The position numbers and the translations under genes are program-made. From Lytechinus variegatus (taxonomy: Eukaryota; Echinodermata; Echinoidea; Temnopleuroida; Toxopneustidae): a stretch of DNA of 64,000 bases. The notes under the pieces were generated by a model. It saw only the letters and a program-made list of their open reading frames with translations. It made no database searches and was not told where the DNA came from. Where the stretch lies: NCBI RefSeq assembly GCF_018143015.1, contig NC_054740.1, forward strand, positions 54,546,796 through 54,610,795. The letters run 5' to 3'. Shown piece after piece: positions 1-8,812 of this stretch (its first letter is position 1; each line of letters begins with the position of its first letter).

Positions 1-127
1 TATATTCCATGGAATTTATATCACATGGGGAGCTGCTCACTTGTGATGTCACAATGGTAAAACTTAAAAGATCCATGACTTGTTTTCTGATGGATTTATG
101 CAAAACCTTCATATGTTTCTACAATTC

Positions 128-871
128 GGTGGATTCACAATACGTTGCGCCATCTACAGGTTGCAGGCCAATTTTTAACTTTGAGGGTCGACATCATGCA
201 TGCATAGAGGTGGATATACATGCACTAGCGCAAAACAACAATAAATGTCAGCTTTTTCTCATGGGGCATTGCTAATTTTGACCTGTCTGCTGAAACCGAT
301 AGGTGGTGTACCCGGGGGGGGGGGGGGGGGGGGCCACTTCCATTCACGAGTGAATACCATGCGCGACCATGGGGTCTCGAAAAGCACCCTAAACACGTAA
401 TTTCCATATTCTGAAAATGCACCCCTTAACAAGTATTGGAGTGTGAAACCTTACCCTTAACAAGTATTGGAAACAAAATGATACTCTTGGCAAATATTGC
501 TTGAAATGAACCCCTACACAAGTACAGGAATGTTTTATTGATACGGGTCCTTCGGTCGTCGGCTTTACCTTATTTGATTTAGTACGACCCCATCTTCTAC
601 ATCTCGCGTAAATCGGACTCTAAACACAAAATGTTGGGGCAAAAAGGACATCCGTTATAAAACATTTTAATTTTGTTTTATTTTCTCGCAAATTCGACCC
701 TAAACACGTAATTTTTCTAGCGAAACAGATACCCTTTTTTCATTATTTTTGTGTTTTTGACACCCTCCTATCACGAAAAAGACATCCTTTTACATGTTTT
801 TTGGGTCGCGCATGGTATCCACTTGTTAATTAAGTGCCCCCCGGGGTGGAGCACCGTATTGTGAATCCATC
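128..871. repeat. Dispersed repeat, G-tract start, inside an inverted pair
   Basis: A 14-bp inverted repeat (tggattcacaatac at 130-143, complement at 856-869) encloses an AT-rich repeat. The repeat begins with a 20-G run at 314-333 followed by 'ccacttccattcacgagtg' and ends near 850 with 'gccccccggggtgg'. Inside, phrases of the type 'accctaaacacgtaattt' recur. A truncated copy of the G-rich end lies at about 49716-49760. No coding sense is seen. It looks like a non-autonomous element; the family is not named with confidence. Confidence 0.6.
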
Positions 872-1190
872 AAATTGCAACAATGTTCGCATTAAGTATC
901 TTCAGAAATTCATTACAGTAGATCCAGCTGTCAATCTACATTGTAATATACTTTAGAAATAAAAGTCTGAGGTCTGTTTGGATTGTTGATAAAAAAAATC
1001 ATTTAATTGAAAATGAAATCATTAAACAGACAAATAATCAAATAAAAGACAGACAAAATATACATCACAATTGGCAAATCATCTAACTCACAGGTTAACC
1101 AAATTGTAAAATTACTGGTTGATGAGTTTACCATCTGAAAATGAGTAGGCACTATTGTTTCTCTTATTACCATATTCATAAAACCGATTG
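872..1190. other. No recognisable feature
   Basis: AT-rich sequence without a convincing exon, RNA gene or repeat end. Confidence 0.5.
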
Positions 1191-1196
1191 CATCGG

Positions 1197-1300
1197 GAGG
1201 CGTGATAGCTCAGTCTGTACAGCAGGGTATTGGATTCTGATGGCACAGATTTGATTCCCACTGTTGTGCTAGTGTCTTTTGCAGGGAATAATTTTCCAGG
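1197..1300 (+). repeat. tRNA-derived SINE head
   Basis: The start 'ggcgtgatagctcagtctgt' has an RNA polymerase III A box (tagctcagtctg). About 45 bases on, 'gatttgattcccac' resembles a B box. The rest does not fold as a full tRNA, so this is a SINE and not a functional tRNA gene. A related SINE lies on the minus strand at about 32262-32345. Confidence 0.7.
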
Positions 1301-1324
1301 TATCGCATCGCAATTCGCTCCACA

Positions 1325-1512
1325 TTTTTGAAAGACTGCTATGCATAAAGTCTTTTGTATTGCATATTTTTATATAGGACTGTACATTACTTAGTTGAGA
1401 ACTTTTCTCTTAAGACCACATTTTAAAAGACTTCTATATACATAAAGTCTTTTTTATAGCATATTTTTACATGGGAGTGTAAATTACTTAGTCGAGAGCT
1501 TTTCTCTTTAGC
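1325..1512. repeat. Two-copy tandem duplication, about 99-bp unit
   Basis: The block 'cataaagtcttttgtattgc ... cttagttgagaacttttctctt' is followed at once by a diverged second copy ('cataaagtcttttttatagc ... cttagtcgagagcttttctctt'). It may be the tail of the SINE just upstream. Confidence 0.65.
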
Positions 1513-1519
1513 CCAAAAA

Positions 1520-2100
1520 TGATATTCAAATCTGTAAAGCAAAATTGTTCCCTGCTTTTGGTAAGGCATTCATCTTTTATTCCAGGTGTGAAGACCTTCA
1601 GCCTTCGGTCCTCTGGTTGCTTGCTTACATGCTTTCTCAGCAATCAGGTGAACAAAAAAAGAACAAAAAAAAGAAATCACCACCAAAAACTACAAACTAG
1701 TGAAATAATTGCATTCCCTGAAGTACAGACACCCTAACAGTAAACGCGGATGCAATAGATGAGATTCCAGTGACGACATAACAAAGAAGGCTACTGTAAC
1801 TTGCTGCAGGACAAAAGACGGTGCTGCAAAGACTGCCGATCATATTTCGTAGCAGCGCAGCTAAAACTGAAAAAAAGGGAGAAAAAAATTACTTCACCGC
1901 ACTGCACATATTTACTTACTGGTGGCAGATGGCAAAATATTTTAGTTATATAATAGGTGGTCAGGGCAGCCACCATCCAGTACACCTACTACACTAACAA
2001 AGCTGCCATTGATGAAAAGTTACTCGGGGTAAACTTCTACGGGGCAAAGGATTTTGCAAGGAAGAATCCAGGTTTGTGTTGCAAACTATTAACCCTAAAA
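1520..2100. other. No recognisable feature
   Basis: Short open frames only, without family resemblance or splice context. Confidence 0.5.
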
Positions 2101-2105
2101 GACCC

Positions 2106-2137
2106 GGGGGGGGGGGGGGGGGGGGGGGGGGAGGGGG
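2106..2137 (+). repeat. Long poly-G tract
   Basis: Twenty-six G in a row (2106-2131), then A and five more G. A further 15-G run lies at 2587-2601. These probably mark the G-rich ends of dispersed repeats like the one at 314-333. Confidence 0.8.
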
Positions 2138-2139
2138 CA

Positions 2140-3060
2140 TAATTGCACGATAGCGTTAAAAATTTGAGGAATGGTAGTGTGCAATGTAATCTACAAGAAT
2201 GTATAGTTAGCATTTCTGAAATATAGATTCCTTTTGGGGTTTTCTTTTGTTCAACTGTGCTCATAGCACAGATGAAATATTACGAGGGTCCTCTAATGAA
2301 TGCTTGGACAAAGCAACCACCAATTAAAGGATAAATCTGGGCAAGTTCTGCAAATTCTAAAGTGATACTTGTACCAATCTTTCTTGTGTGTCCTTATTGT
2401 TTTTCTTAAACACGTGGACACAGGAAGGAAGAGACCTTAAACTTAGTTAGAACCAAGCAGTGATAAGGAATCAAATCAGTCAACAAGCACATGAAGTGAG
2501 ATGGAAACTGAAAGTGAATTGGAAGATGAAGAACATGTGCCCACTTTGACCATGAAATTCCAGGAAAGGAATGATGGATGTACCATGGGGGGGGGGGGGG
2601 GTTGCAACACCCAGGATATGGGACAAGTCACATTGAAGGGCATGTCAGTCACCACAGAAACATACAGTCAGAGGACAGGGTGTACTGCATGAGCGAAGGA
2701 TTATCAATATTTTTTTTTTGGCGATGGCCAGTATGCAATTCATCAAGTCATTATGTAAAATATTGCACTTACTACACCATGTACGGAAAGACAAGTAAAG
2801 TATATTGAGGATGCCAGTTGGTTGACTATGTCATAAAAATTCATGCGAGTGCGGAGACGATTCTGACACTCTTAAACAAGAATCTTAAAATGAACGAAGT
2901 TAGATATGATAATTAGTTATTGCATGATGATTATGCAAAGTTTTATTGAGTCATCACTCTGTAAACTGAAGAATTGGTACCTCCCTCTGAGTTTTCTCAA
3001 TTATTATACATTCCTGGGAAGCTGGTGGAAGCTAGTTTCAGGAATCATCCTTTTATACAA
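2140..3060. other. No recognisable gene
   Basis: Apart from the 15-G run at 2587-2601, I see no exon, RNA or repeat that I can support. Confidence 0.45.
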
Positions 3061-3087
3061 CCTGTGATAGATAGGTTTTGAATGGAG

Positions 3088-3342
3088 TGCGACGTCACAA
3101 AGATTATGGCCCTTGGTTGGCAGACTATGAGCGATGCGTGATCCTTGTGATGTCATAATGCTATTTGCACTTGGGTGGGGAATTTTTGACCAATCAGAAG
3201 ACAGGATTTTGGGGTATAAATAGGGGGCGGGAGGCAACACTTCGGCTCAACTTGTTCCAGACGCCATTTGGGAAGCCAAAGGATCTGCCCGCTTATTAAC
3301 AAATTTTTCAAAGTTTTGCTCCTAATAGTTTCATCTCACACT
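3088..3342 (+). promoter_or_regulatory. TATA/CCAAT promoter and noncoding first exon
   Basis: Elements appear in canonical order: a CRE-like 'gcgacgtcac' at about 3089, 'tgatgtcata' at about 3151, a CCAAT box in 'gaccaatcag' at about 3189, and a TATA box 'tataaata' at about 3214. A transcript starting near 3240-3250 would reach a strong donor, 'cactgtaagtac', with exon end at 3342. The downstream piece at 3461-3533 starts after the acceptor 'ttctatgcag' and has an ATG. This is a coherent polymerase II 5' end, either of a small host gene or of a transposon. Confidence 0.55.
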
Positions 3343-3460
3343 GTAAGTACTCATTAATCATGATAATAATAGAATCTCATTCTAGTCTAATGCTTATTTT
3401 TCTTATGTATTTTCTTTGCCATTGAAACTTAACCCTATGTCAATTCTATTTTCTATGCAG

Positions 3461-3533
3461 AACAAATACCGGTATGTCAGAAAATCACCGTACTCATTTA
3501 CTGCATCTTGATCGTGTCAACAGACTCAGAGAG
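3461..3533 (+). CDS. Small coding exon, start codon at 3474, unknown product
   Basis: The exon is bounded by acceptor 'ttctatgcag' (ends 3460) and donor 'gtaagct' (starts 3534). ATG at 3474 opens 20 codons ending in phase 0 (MSENHRTHLLHLDRVNRLRE). No family is recognised. The next exon is uncertain. A basic run ending RSRARRQ before 'gtaagttg' at about 3772 is one candidate. Another is the Harbinger-like exon whose acceptor lies at 4870. The product may be the 5' part of a transposon protein. Confidence 0.4.
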
Positions 3534-3769
3534 GTAAGCTTTTGTTTCGAATGAACAAGAAACTGATGCAGTGCTTATTGCAAAATATTTCCCTTTTTTC
3601 TGACAAAATTATGTTTCTTAATATGGAGGAGATACTGGTTGAAGCACTAGTGATGAAACCAACATGGCAAATTTTCGTTCCTACTTGCACAAGCAGTGAC
3701 AATTTTCATCAAGATATAAAAAAAATGGATCGAGTCAAAAAGAATGAAAGGAGTAGGGCAAGGCGGCAG

Positions 3770-4440
3770 GTAAGTTGAGCATAGGGGCAAGTTGAGCCAC
3801 CAGCCCCAGGCCAATAATGAATGAGTCAGACATTGTGGTGGTGTCATGTATTGATGACCCATAGCATAACCCCTAACCCCACCACATTGTTTCCAACTTT
3901 GAAACAAAAAGTAGTTTTTTTACAGGGAAAAATATGAATTTCAGCCAAAAAAGTAAAAAAGAGTGTGAAATAGATAAATGCTTTGTAAACACACACGTCT
4001 TTAAATATAATAAAGACATGATAACAATATTATTAGTCCAGGTATGGATCTTCATTCTTGTCATAGTCTTTTATATGATGGATGCATAATAAATATGTGG
4101 ATACAAAATTATCGCACTAAGTTCGGACTGGGGTAAGTTGAGCCAAACAGCATGGGGCAAGTTGAGCCATGGTAATTCCTATGGTAATGTATCTTAAAAA
4201 AACAAACAAACCATAAAAATAGATTGAAATGCAGGCTGAAAGGAGCAAATTTACATGACTGCTCTTTTCCTTTTACAGGATGTTAGTATTTATAGAGAAT
4301 TAGCAAGTGAAAAGACTTTAAACAAAAAAAAATTGACATGCTGGTTCTCCCCCATACATTTTGTACATAGTTTTTGTGGCTCAACTTACCCCAGAAGGTG
4401 GCTCAAACTTACCCCATATATGGGGCAAGTTGAGCCATTT
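3770..4440. repeat. Dispersed 'ggggcaagttgagcca' motifs in both orientations
   Basis: The 16-base motif ggggcaagttgagcca, or close variants with 'taagttg', occurs at about 3784, 4132, 4154 and 4422 on the plus strand. It occurs inverted at about 4378 and 4399. The pair at 4399/4422 forms a near-perfect hairpin around 'atatat'. Variants carrying 'gtaagttg' match a 5' splice-site consensus. No gene is seen between the copies. Confidence 0.7.
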
Positions 4441-4870
4441 GACATCGTTTTTTTCAAAGGTCACGATGACTTTCAGTGTTGGGGTAGAAAGTTATATATA
4501 GGTGGAAAATATTTCAGAAGAATTAAATTTCAAGGCAAGGTACTTATTTTGACAAGATTATTAATCATATCAATTCTAACATGCAAAAAGCAAAAGCTGT
4601 CACAACTTACCCGCCTTCCCCTACGGCAATTAAAGCAGCAGATTATTTGAAACACATGACTTGATGTATGCAATGCATATATTAATGTAAAAAAAATTAG
4701 GAAAACAAAAACAAACTTAATCTTAAATAGACTGGGCTATTTCCATACGATACCTAAGAAGACTAGGGGGGGGCTGAATGTTTGCAAACCTTACCAATTG
4801 TTCAAGGAATCTTGAATTATCTTTTTTTTTCATGTTTGTCTACTCTAATTCTTTTTTCATGTATACACAG

Positions 4871-5158
4871 ATAGCCAATAGGCCCAGACCCCGACGGGAT
4901 AACAGGACTGAATGAATCCTTTTGAGTTGTACATGGAAAAAGCCTTTCGAATGCGGTATCGCTTCTCAAAAGAGACTGCACTCCATCTCATCAACATGCT
5001 TGAGAGTGATCTGAGGAGGAATACAGAACGTAGTGAACCTCTACCTGTTGTCATAAGTGTCATCGATGGGACTCATGTCCACATTAGGAGTCCTGGTGGG
5101 GAACAAGCCCTGTACTTCCTTAACCGGAAGAACAGGTATTACGTAAATGTGCAGATTG
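4871..5158 (+). pseudogene. Harbinger/HARBI1-like transposase, internally deleted
   Basis: After the acceptor 'catgtatacacag' the sequence reads RRDNRTE, then a shift, then NPFELYMEKAFRMRYRFSKE. That is the conserved N-terminal part of PIF/Harbinger transposases. It then jumps directly to VIDGTHVHIRSPGGEQALYF and NRKNRYYVNVQ, the region holding the first catalytic Asp (D52 of the frame starting at 4912). About 80-100 residues usual between these blocks, and the other two acidic residues of the DDE triad, are missing. It is a relic and cannot encode an active nuclease. Confidence 0.8.
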
Positions 5159-5159
5159 C

Positions 5160-5440
5160 ATTTTTAATATATTACCAGTACTTATCTTCATAAATGTATA
5201 CTCTGTTATGCCAGTCTGAAGTTTTGGGAAAGGGTTGATAATGTGACTTGTACTCCTATCATCATTCTAATCCATGCGCTTCATGTATTTTTTCAATTGA
5301 TAATGCCGAAGTCATATATCAATATCCAATAAATACTTAATCATCATAGGGAGTGAAGAATATATGTACATTAATAACATGAATATAATATATTATTACC
5401 CATATCTCACATCTGAGCTGGACATTTAAAATGTATTGCC
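5160..5440. other. AT-rich spacer
   Basis: No gene or repeat is recognised between the Harbinger relic and the YR element. Confidence 0.5.
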
Positions 5441-6524
5441 CTATTTTATTTCGTTAACTTCAGTGACGAGAATTCAGATAGTATCTGAATCGAGTCACGT
5501 GAGATCCCGTTCGCGCGCAAAATCGTCTTTTGTGTTGCAGAGTTGGAGCAGCTATTTCATAACTCAAGGAATTTCAAAAGACACTGCCAATATTATGTCG
5601 GCTGGATGGAGAGCATCAACAAAACAGCAATATCTGGTGTACATCAGAAAGTGGAGAAACTTTTGTGTAGAATATCATTTACGATGGACCCATGCAAAGG
5701 TGGGAGACCTTTTCAAGTTTTTTAATGTTTTGTATAAGAAGGGAGCTAGCTACAGTTCTCTTAACACAGCCAGGAGTGCTTTAGCATCAATCGTGATTTT
5801 AGAGGATACAAGATACACCATAACAACGCACCCATGGATAATTAGATACTTTAGAGGTGTCTTCAACCTCCGTACTCCTACCCCCCGCTATGCATTTATT
5901 TGGGATGTAGGAAAGGTTCTGGATTATCTTCGCAGCTTAACCCCGGCACACAGATTGACGTTACGCCAATTGACACTCAAATTGTGCACCTTACTTGCGT
6001 TAGCCACGGCACAAAGGATACAAACCTTAGCTCTCATGACCATTGATAACATTAGGGTTACATCTGATTGTGTTGAAATAGCTGTAACAGATTTACTCAA
6101 ACAGAGTCGGCCAGGGGATATTGGTGCAAAATTGACACTTCAAGCCTTGCCTGGTGACAAGAAACTCTGCGTTGTGCACTACCTTCGGGAGTATATCTGC
6201 AGAACCAAACCCTTGAGAAACTTAGAGAAAGGACTCTTTGTTTGCTACAAAAAGCCACACAAAAAAGCATCAAAGCAAACTTTGGCAAGATGGATAAAAT
6301 CGGTGCTTAAGATGTCAGGAATAGACACTGAGCAGTTCAAAGCTCATTCCACTAGATCAGCAGCTACATCCATGGCTCAGAGGAACAATTTCCCTTTAAT
6401 GGACATTCTCAAACAAGCCGGTTGGAATAAAGAAACGACATTTGTCAAATTCTATCTCAAGCCAACCAGAAATAACCTTTCCTTTGGCAATAAGATCCTT
6501 CATGCAGGATCCCAAGCCCAATGA
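5436..6524 (+). CDS. Tyrosine recombinase (phage-integrase fold)
   Basis: The frame stays open for 362 codons. The true start is uncertain: the first in-frame ATG is at 5595, but an acceptor 'tgtgttgcag' ends at 5540 in phase with the frame, so the protein may be spliced or begin upstream. Numbered from 5436, residues 57-140 (GWRASTKQQY, then RKWRNFC) look like the helical core-binding domain. Residues 155-345 are the catalytic domain, with R194 (TAQRIQ), H304-x-x-R307 (AHSTRSAAT), W330 in the last-His position and nucleophile Y340 (KFYLKP). All catalytic positions are present. The 'AHSTRSA' box resembles DIRS-type and metazoan YRs more than bacterial integrases. The expected activity is DNA strand exchange in the nucleus. 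The first codons read through the left inverted repeat. Confidence 0.9.
   Translation: MPYFISLTSVTRIQIVSESSHVRSRSRAKSSFVLQSWSSYFITQGISKDTANIMSAGWRASTKQQYLVYIRKWRNFCVEYHLRWTHAKVGDLFKFFNVLYKKGASYSSLNTARSALASIVILEDTRYTITTHPWIIRYFRGVFNLRTPTPRYAFIWDVGKVLDYLRSLTPAHRLTLRQLTLKLCTLLALATAQRIQTLALMTIDNIRVTSDCVEIAVTDLLKQSRPGDIGAKLTLQALPGDKKLCVVHYLREYICRTKPLRNLEKGLFVCYKKPHKKASKQTLARWIKSVLKMSGIDTEQFKAHSTRSAATSMAQRNNFPLMDILKQAGWNKETTFVKFYLKPTRNNLSFGNKILHAGSQAQ
5441..5505 (+). repeat. Left inverted terminal repeat of YR element
   Basis: Starts 'ctattttatttcgttaac'. It contains a perfect interrupted palindrome at 5472-5490: attcagata, one G, tatctgaat. Nine-base inverted arms are the usual form of a YR binding site, although the single-base spacer is much shorter than the 6-8 bp crossover region of well-studied enzymes. 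Confidence 0.85.
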
Positions 6525-6582
6525 TTTGTGCTCGGGTATGTATTTTTCTCTTATATTACATGACTACTGTGAAAGCTTTGAA

Positions 6583-6647
6583 ATCTCACATGACTTGATT
6601 CAGATACTATCTGAATTCTCGTCACCGAAGTTAACGAAATAAAATAG
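6583..6647 (-). repeat. Right inverted terminal repeat of YR element
   Basis: Reverse complement of the left end with three mismatches. It carries the same interrupted palindrome (attcagata-c-tatctgaat) at 6598-6616 and ends '...aaataaaatag'. It begins about 58 bases after the recombinase stop codon. Confidence 0.85.
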
Positions 6648-6864
6648 AAAACTAGAATTTAATTCGTCATGCGGACGAATTAGGTGGTCTGTCATGATTT
6701 GTCATTCAGTGTCGGCTGATGTATGAAATAAATCATTTAGATATCATTGATAATCTTGATCGTAGTCATCCTAAGAATAAGTTTTCACCATTACTAAATG
6801 TGATTATTGATGTGGTGATGACAATCGTCAGACATACATCTTCAAACAGATACATACAAGATAG

Positions 6865-6998
6865 ATGATTATACCTCACGGATCAACACGGCAATGCCGG
6901 CATGATCCGGGGAGGTCCGGGATAGTTTTGCCCGAGATGACTGTGAACAGGGCAGCTTCACACGGATCTACACGGATCATGCCGGCAGAGGACGTCGT
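6865..6998. repeat. GC-rich 'cacggatc / gccggcat' segment
   Basis: Contains repeated 'cacggatc' and 'gccggcat(gatcc)' phrases in both orientations, leading into the 21-bp tandem repeats. No coding function is assigned. Confidence 0.4.
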
Positions 6999-7128
6999 CA
7001 ACACGGACCAATACGTCAGCAACACGGACCAATACGTCAGCAACACGGACCTACACGTCAGCTACACGGACCACCACGTCAGGAACACGGACCTACACGT
7101 CAGCAATACGGACGAACACGTCAAATGC
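6999..7128 (+). repeat. 21-bp minisatellite, about six units
   Basis: The unit is close to aacacggaccaatacgtcagc. The first two units are identical and the rest vary at two to five positions. Because 21 is a multiple of three, the frame stays open and would encode a seven-residue repeat (NTDQYVS), but nothing else supports translation. Confidence 0.85.
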
Positions 7129-7147
7129 GTTATCCATTGAGCTAGCA

Positions 7148-8240
7148 TATTCCCCATAGAGATTACACGTAAGCAAATTTGAGAATTACAATTCCAATTT
7201 TGCAAGCGAAATACGGGCATGATCCCGGCATCTGATCAAAAAATGGAGGGCATATTCTCGAAAGCTTAGAATCTCGGCTACAACATACTAAAAGCTCAGG
7301 GAAAACTGACAAGAAACAATGGAGATATAGCTCACGAAATAGAGGAATGTCGAATCTAGTTTTGAGAAAAGGTCATGTCCCATAGAGATTACACGCAAAA
7401 TACATGTGATATGAAAAAGTAATTATAATCTGTTTTATCTTGCTAAATTTAAACTTTTATACCTTTTAATTATCATAAAGGATCATGTAAGAGGTGGCAA
7501 AAAGAAAAAAAAATGAGAAAAAAATCATCTTTTCTACCCCAGGAATCGAACCTCCGCCCTCGAGAAAGCAAGTCAAATGCGTTATCCATTGAGCCCCGAT
7601 ATTCCCCATAGAGATTACACGTAAGCAATTTTGAGAATTACAATTCCAATTTTGCAAGTGAAATACGGGCATGATCCCGGCATCTGATCAAAAAATGAAG
7701 GGCACACTTCCGATAGCCCAGAATCTCAGCTACAACATGTTAAAAGCTCAAGGAAAGCTGACAAGAAAAAATGGAGATATGGCTCACGAAATAGAGGAAT
7801 GTCGAATCTAGTTTTGGGAAAAAGTTATGTCCCATAGAGATTACACGCAAAATGAGGAAAAATGACATGCCTCTTTTCATCGCTGTTTTTCACAATGATG
7901 CGTTTCTCAAAACGAATATTCATGTGACTAAGGAGAAAGAGTACATTATAAACTACAACATATTGAAATCTGGGCGAAAAACGATCTATATTCGAGAAGT
8001 TACAGCCAAATTTGCCTAAATTTGATGACGTCATTTTTGAAAAAAATGAAATTTTTAGTTTGGGAGCCTATTTGATGACGTCACGATATAATTTAGGGAC
8101 AATGGTGACATGAAATCAAATCTACAACTCATACTCTATCGATATATGAAAAAAAATTGGGGGTCAATGGACTATTTAAAGAGCTACAGTGAATTTGCAA
8201 TAGGCATGTTTTTGCCCATATATGGCCTATAGTAAAATAT
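7148..8240. repeat. About 450-bp repeat units, left cluster
   Basis: The units start 'tattccccatagaga' at 7148 and 7600. They share 'acgggcatgatcccggcatc', 'agctcacgaaatagaggaat' and 'catagagattacacgcaaaa'. The second unit continues into a 390-bp tail with 'gatgacgtca' motifs that is repeated at 16155-16550. The right cluster has the same orientation. Confidence 0.85.
7533..7597 (-). repeat. tRNA-like segment within the 450-bp repeat
   Basis: On the minus strand 'ggggctcaatggataacgc' resembles an A box region. About 30 bases later 'gaggttcgattcctgggg' is a good B box and T-loop. Related but more decayed versions sit at about 15428-15478 and 15868-15920 ('gcgggttcgagtcctggggt'). The D and anticodon arms do not pair convincingly, so these are SINE-like or tRNA relics and not functional tRNA genes. 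Confidence 0.6.
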
Positions 8241-8750
8241 AACCAACTCTAAAGGATATATAAACATATATATATATACATGTACTAATACATGTGAATA
8301 TACCTATATGAGTTATATGGTTATTATTTTGTTGTGTGTATATACATATATTCAGGCTTATTTTTAGGTTGCTGACTTTGTAGTAGTACGTCGCATTATA
8401 ATGTAGAAATGTATATATTTAGATAGGGAGGAGGGGGAAAAAACAGAATAAAAAAAAGACAACAAAACATTTATATTTGGAGATTCTATTGGGAATTCCA
8501 GGTACCATTTTCTTTCTTGTTCTGTTTCTCTCGGTTTTTTAATAAACCAAAGGTATGGAGTATAGCGTTTTATAAATGCTTTTGAAAGACACATTATCAA
8601 AACAAATAATTTAACACGCACATCCATGAAAGGAAAACACAAGCACGTACTAACTGTTAAATCTAACAAATGATGTTTAAACAAAATACTCATAAGATTT
8701 GAATACTACACAACGCCTTTCGTCGGTGAATCTAAATCTCGCACAAAGTG
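8241..8750. other. AT-rich spacer with short TA runs
   Basis: Short (ta)n stretches near 8260-8280; no exon, RNA or repeat end is recognised. Confidence 0.5.
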
Positions 8751-8812
8751 GAAGCTATGGAAGCTTAAAAGTGCCACCGAGATGTTGAGATAATTATCTC
8801 GGGAAGTCGACA

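Larger units (their letters stand above)
5441..6647 (+). mobile_element. Tyrosine-recombinase element with inverted terminal repeats
   Basis: The element is 1207 bp. The first 65 bases (5441-5505) match the reverse complement of the last 65 (6583-6647) with three mismatches. One long frame fills the interior. Cryptons, the usual YR DNA transposons, are described without inverted ends, whereas DIRS retroelements have inverted terminal repeats plus RT/RNase H. No RT is present here. It could be a YR-only derivative of a DIRS-like element or a distinct YR transposon. No target-site duplication is obvious, which fits YR insertion. Confidence 0.75.

Noticed and set aside
1197..1270. tRNA gene
   Set aside because: Good A box but a decayed B box, and the arms do not pair; better explained as a SINE head.
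5441..6647. Complete DIRS retrotransposon
   Set aside because: No reverse transcriptase or RNase H is encoded between or near the inverted ends.
6999..7128. Second CRISPR-like array
   Set aside because: 21-bp units with no spacers: a minisatellite.
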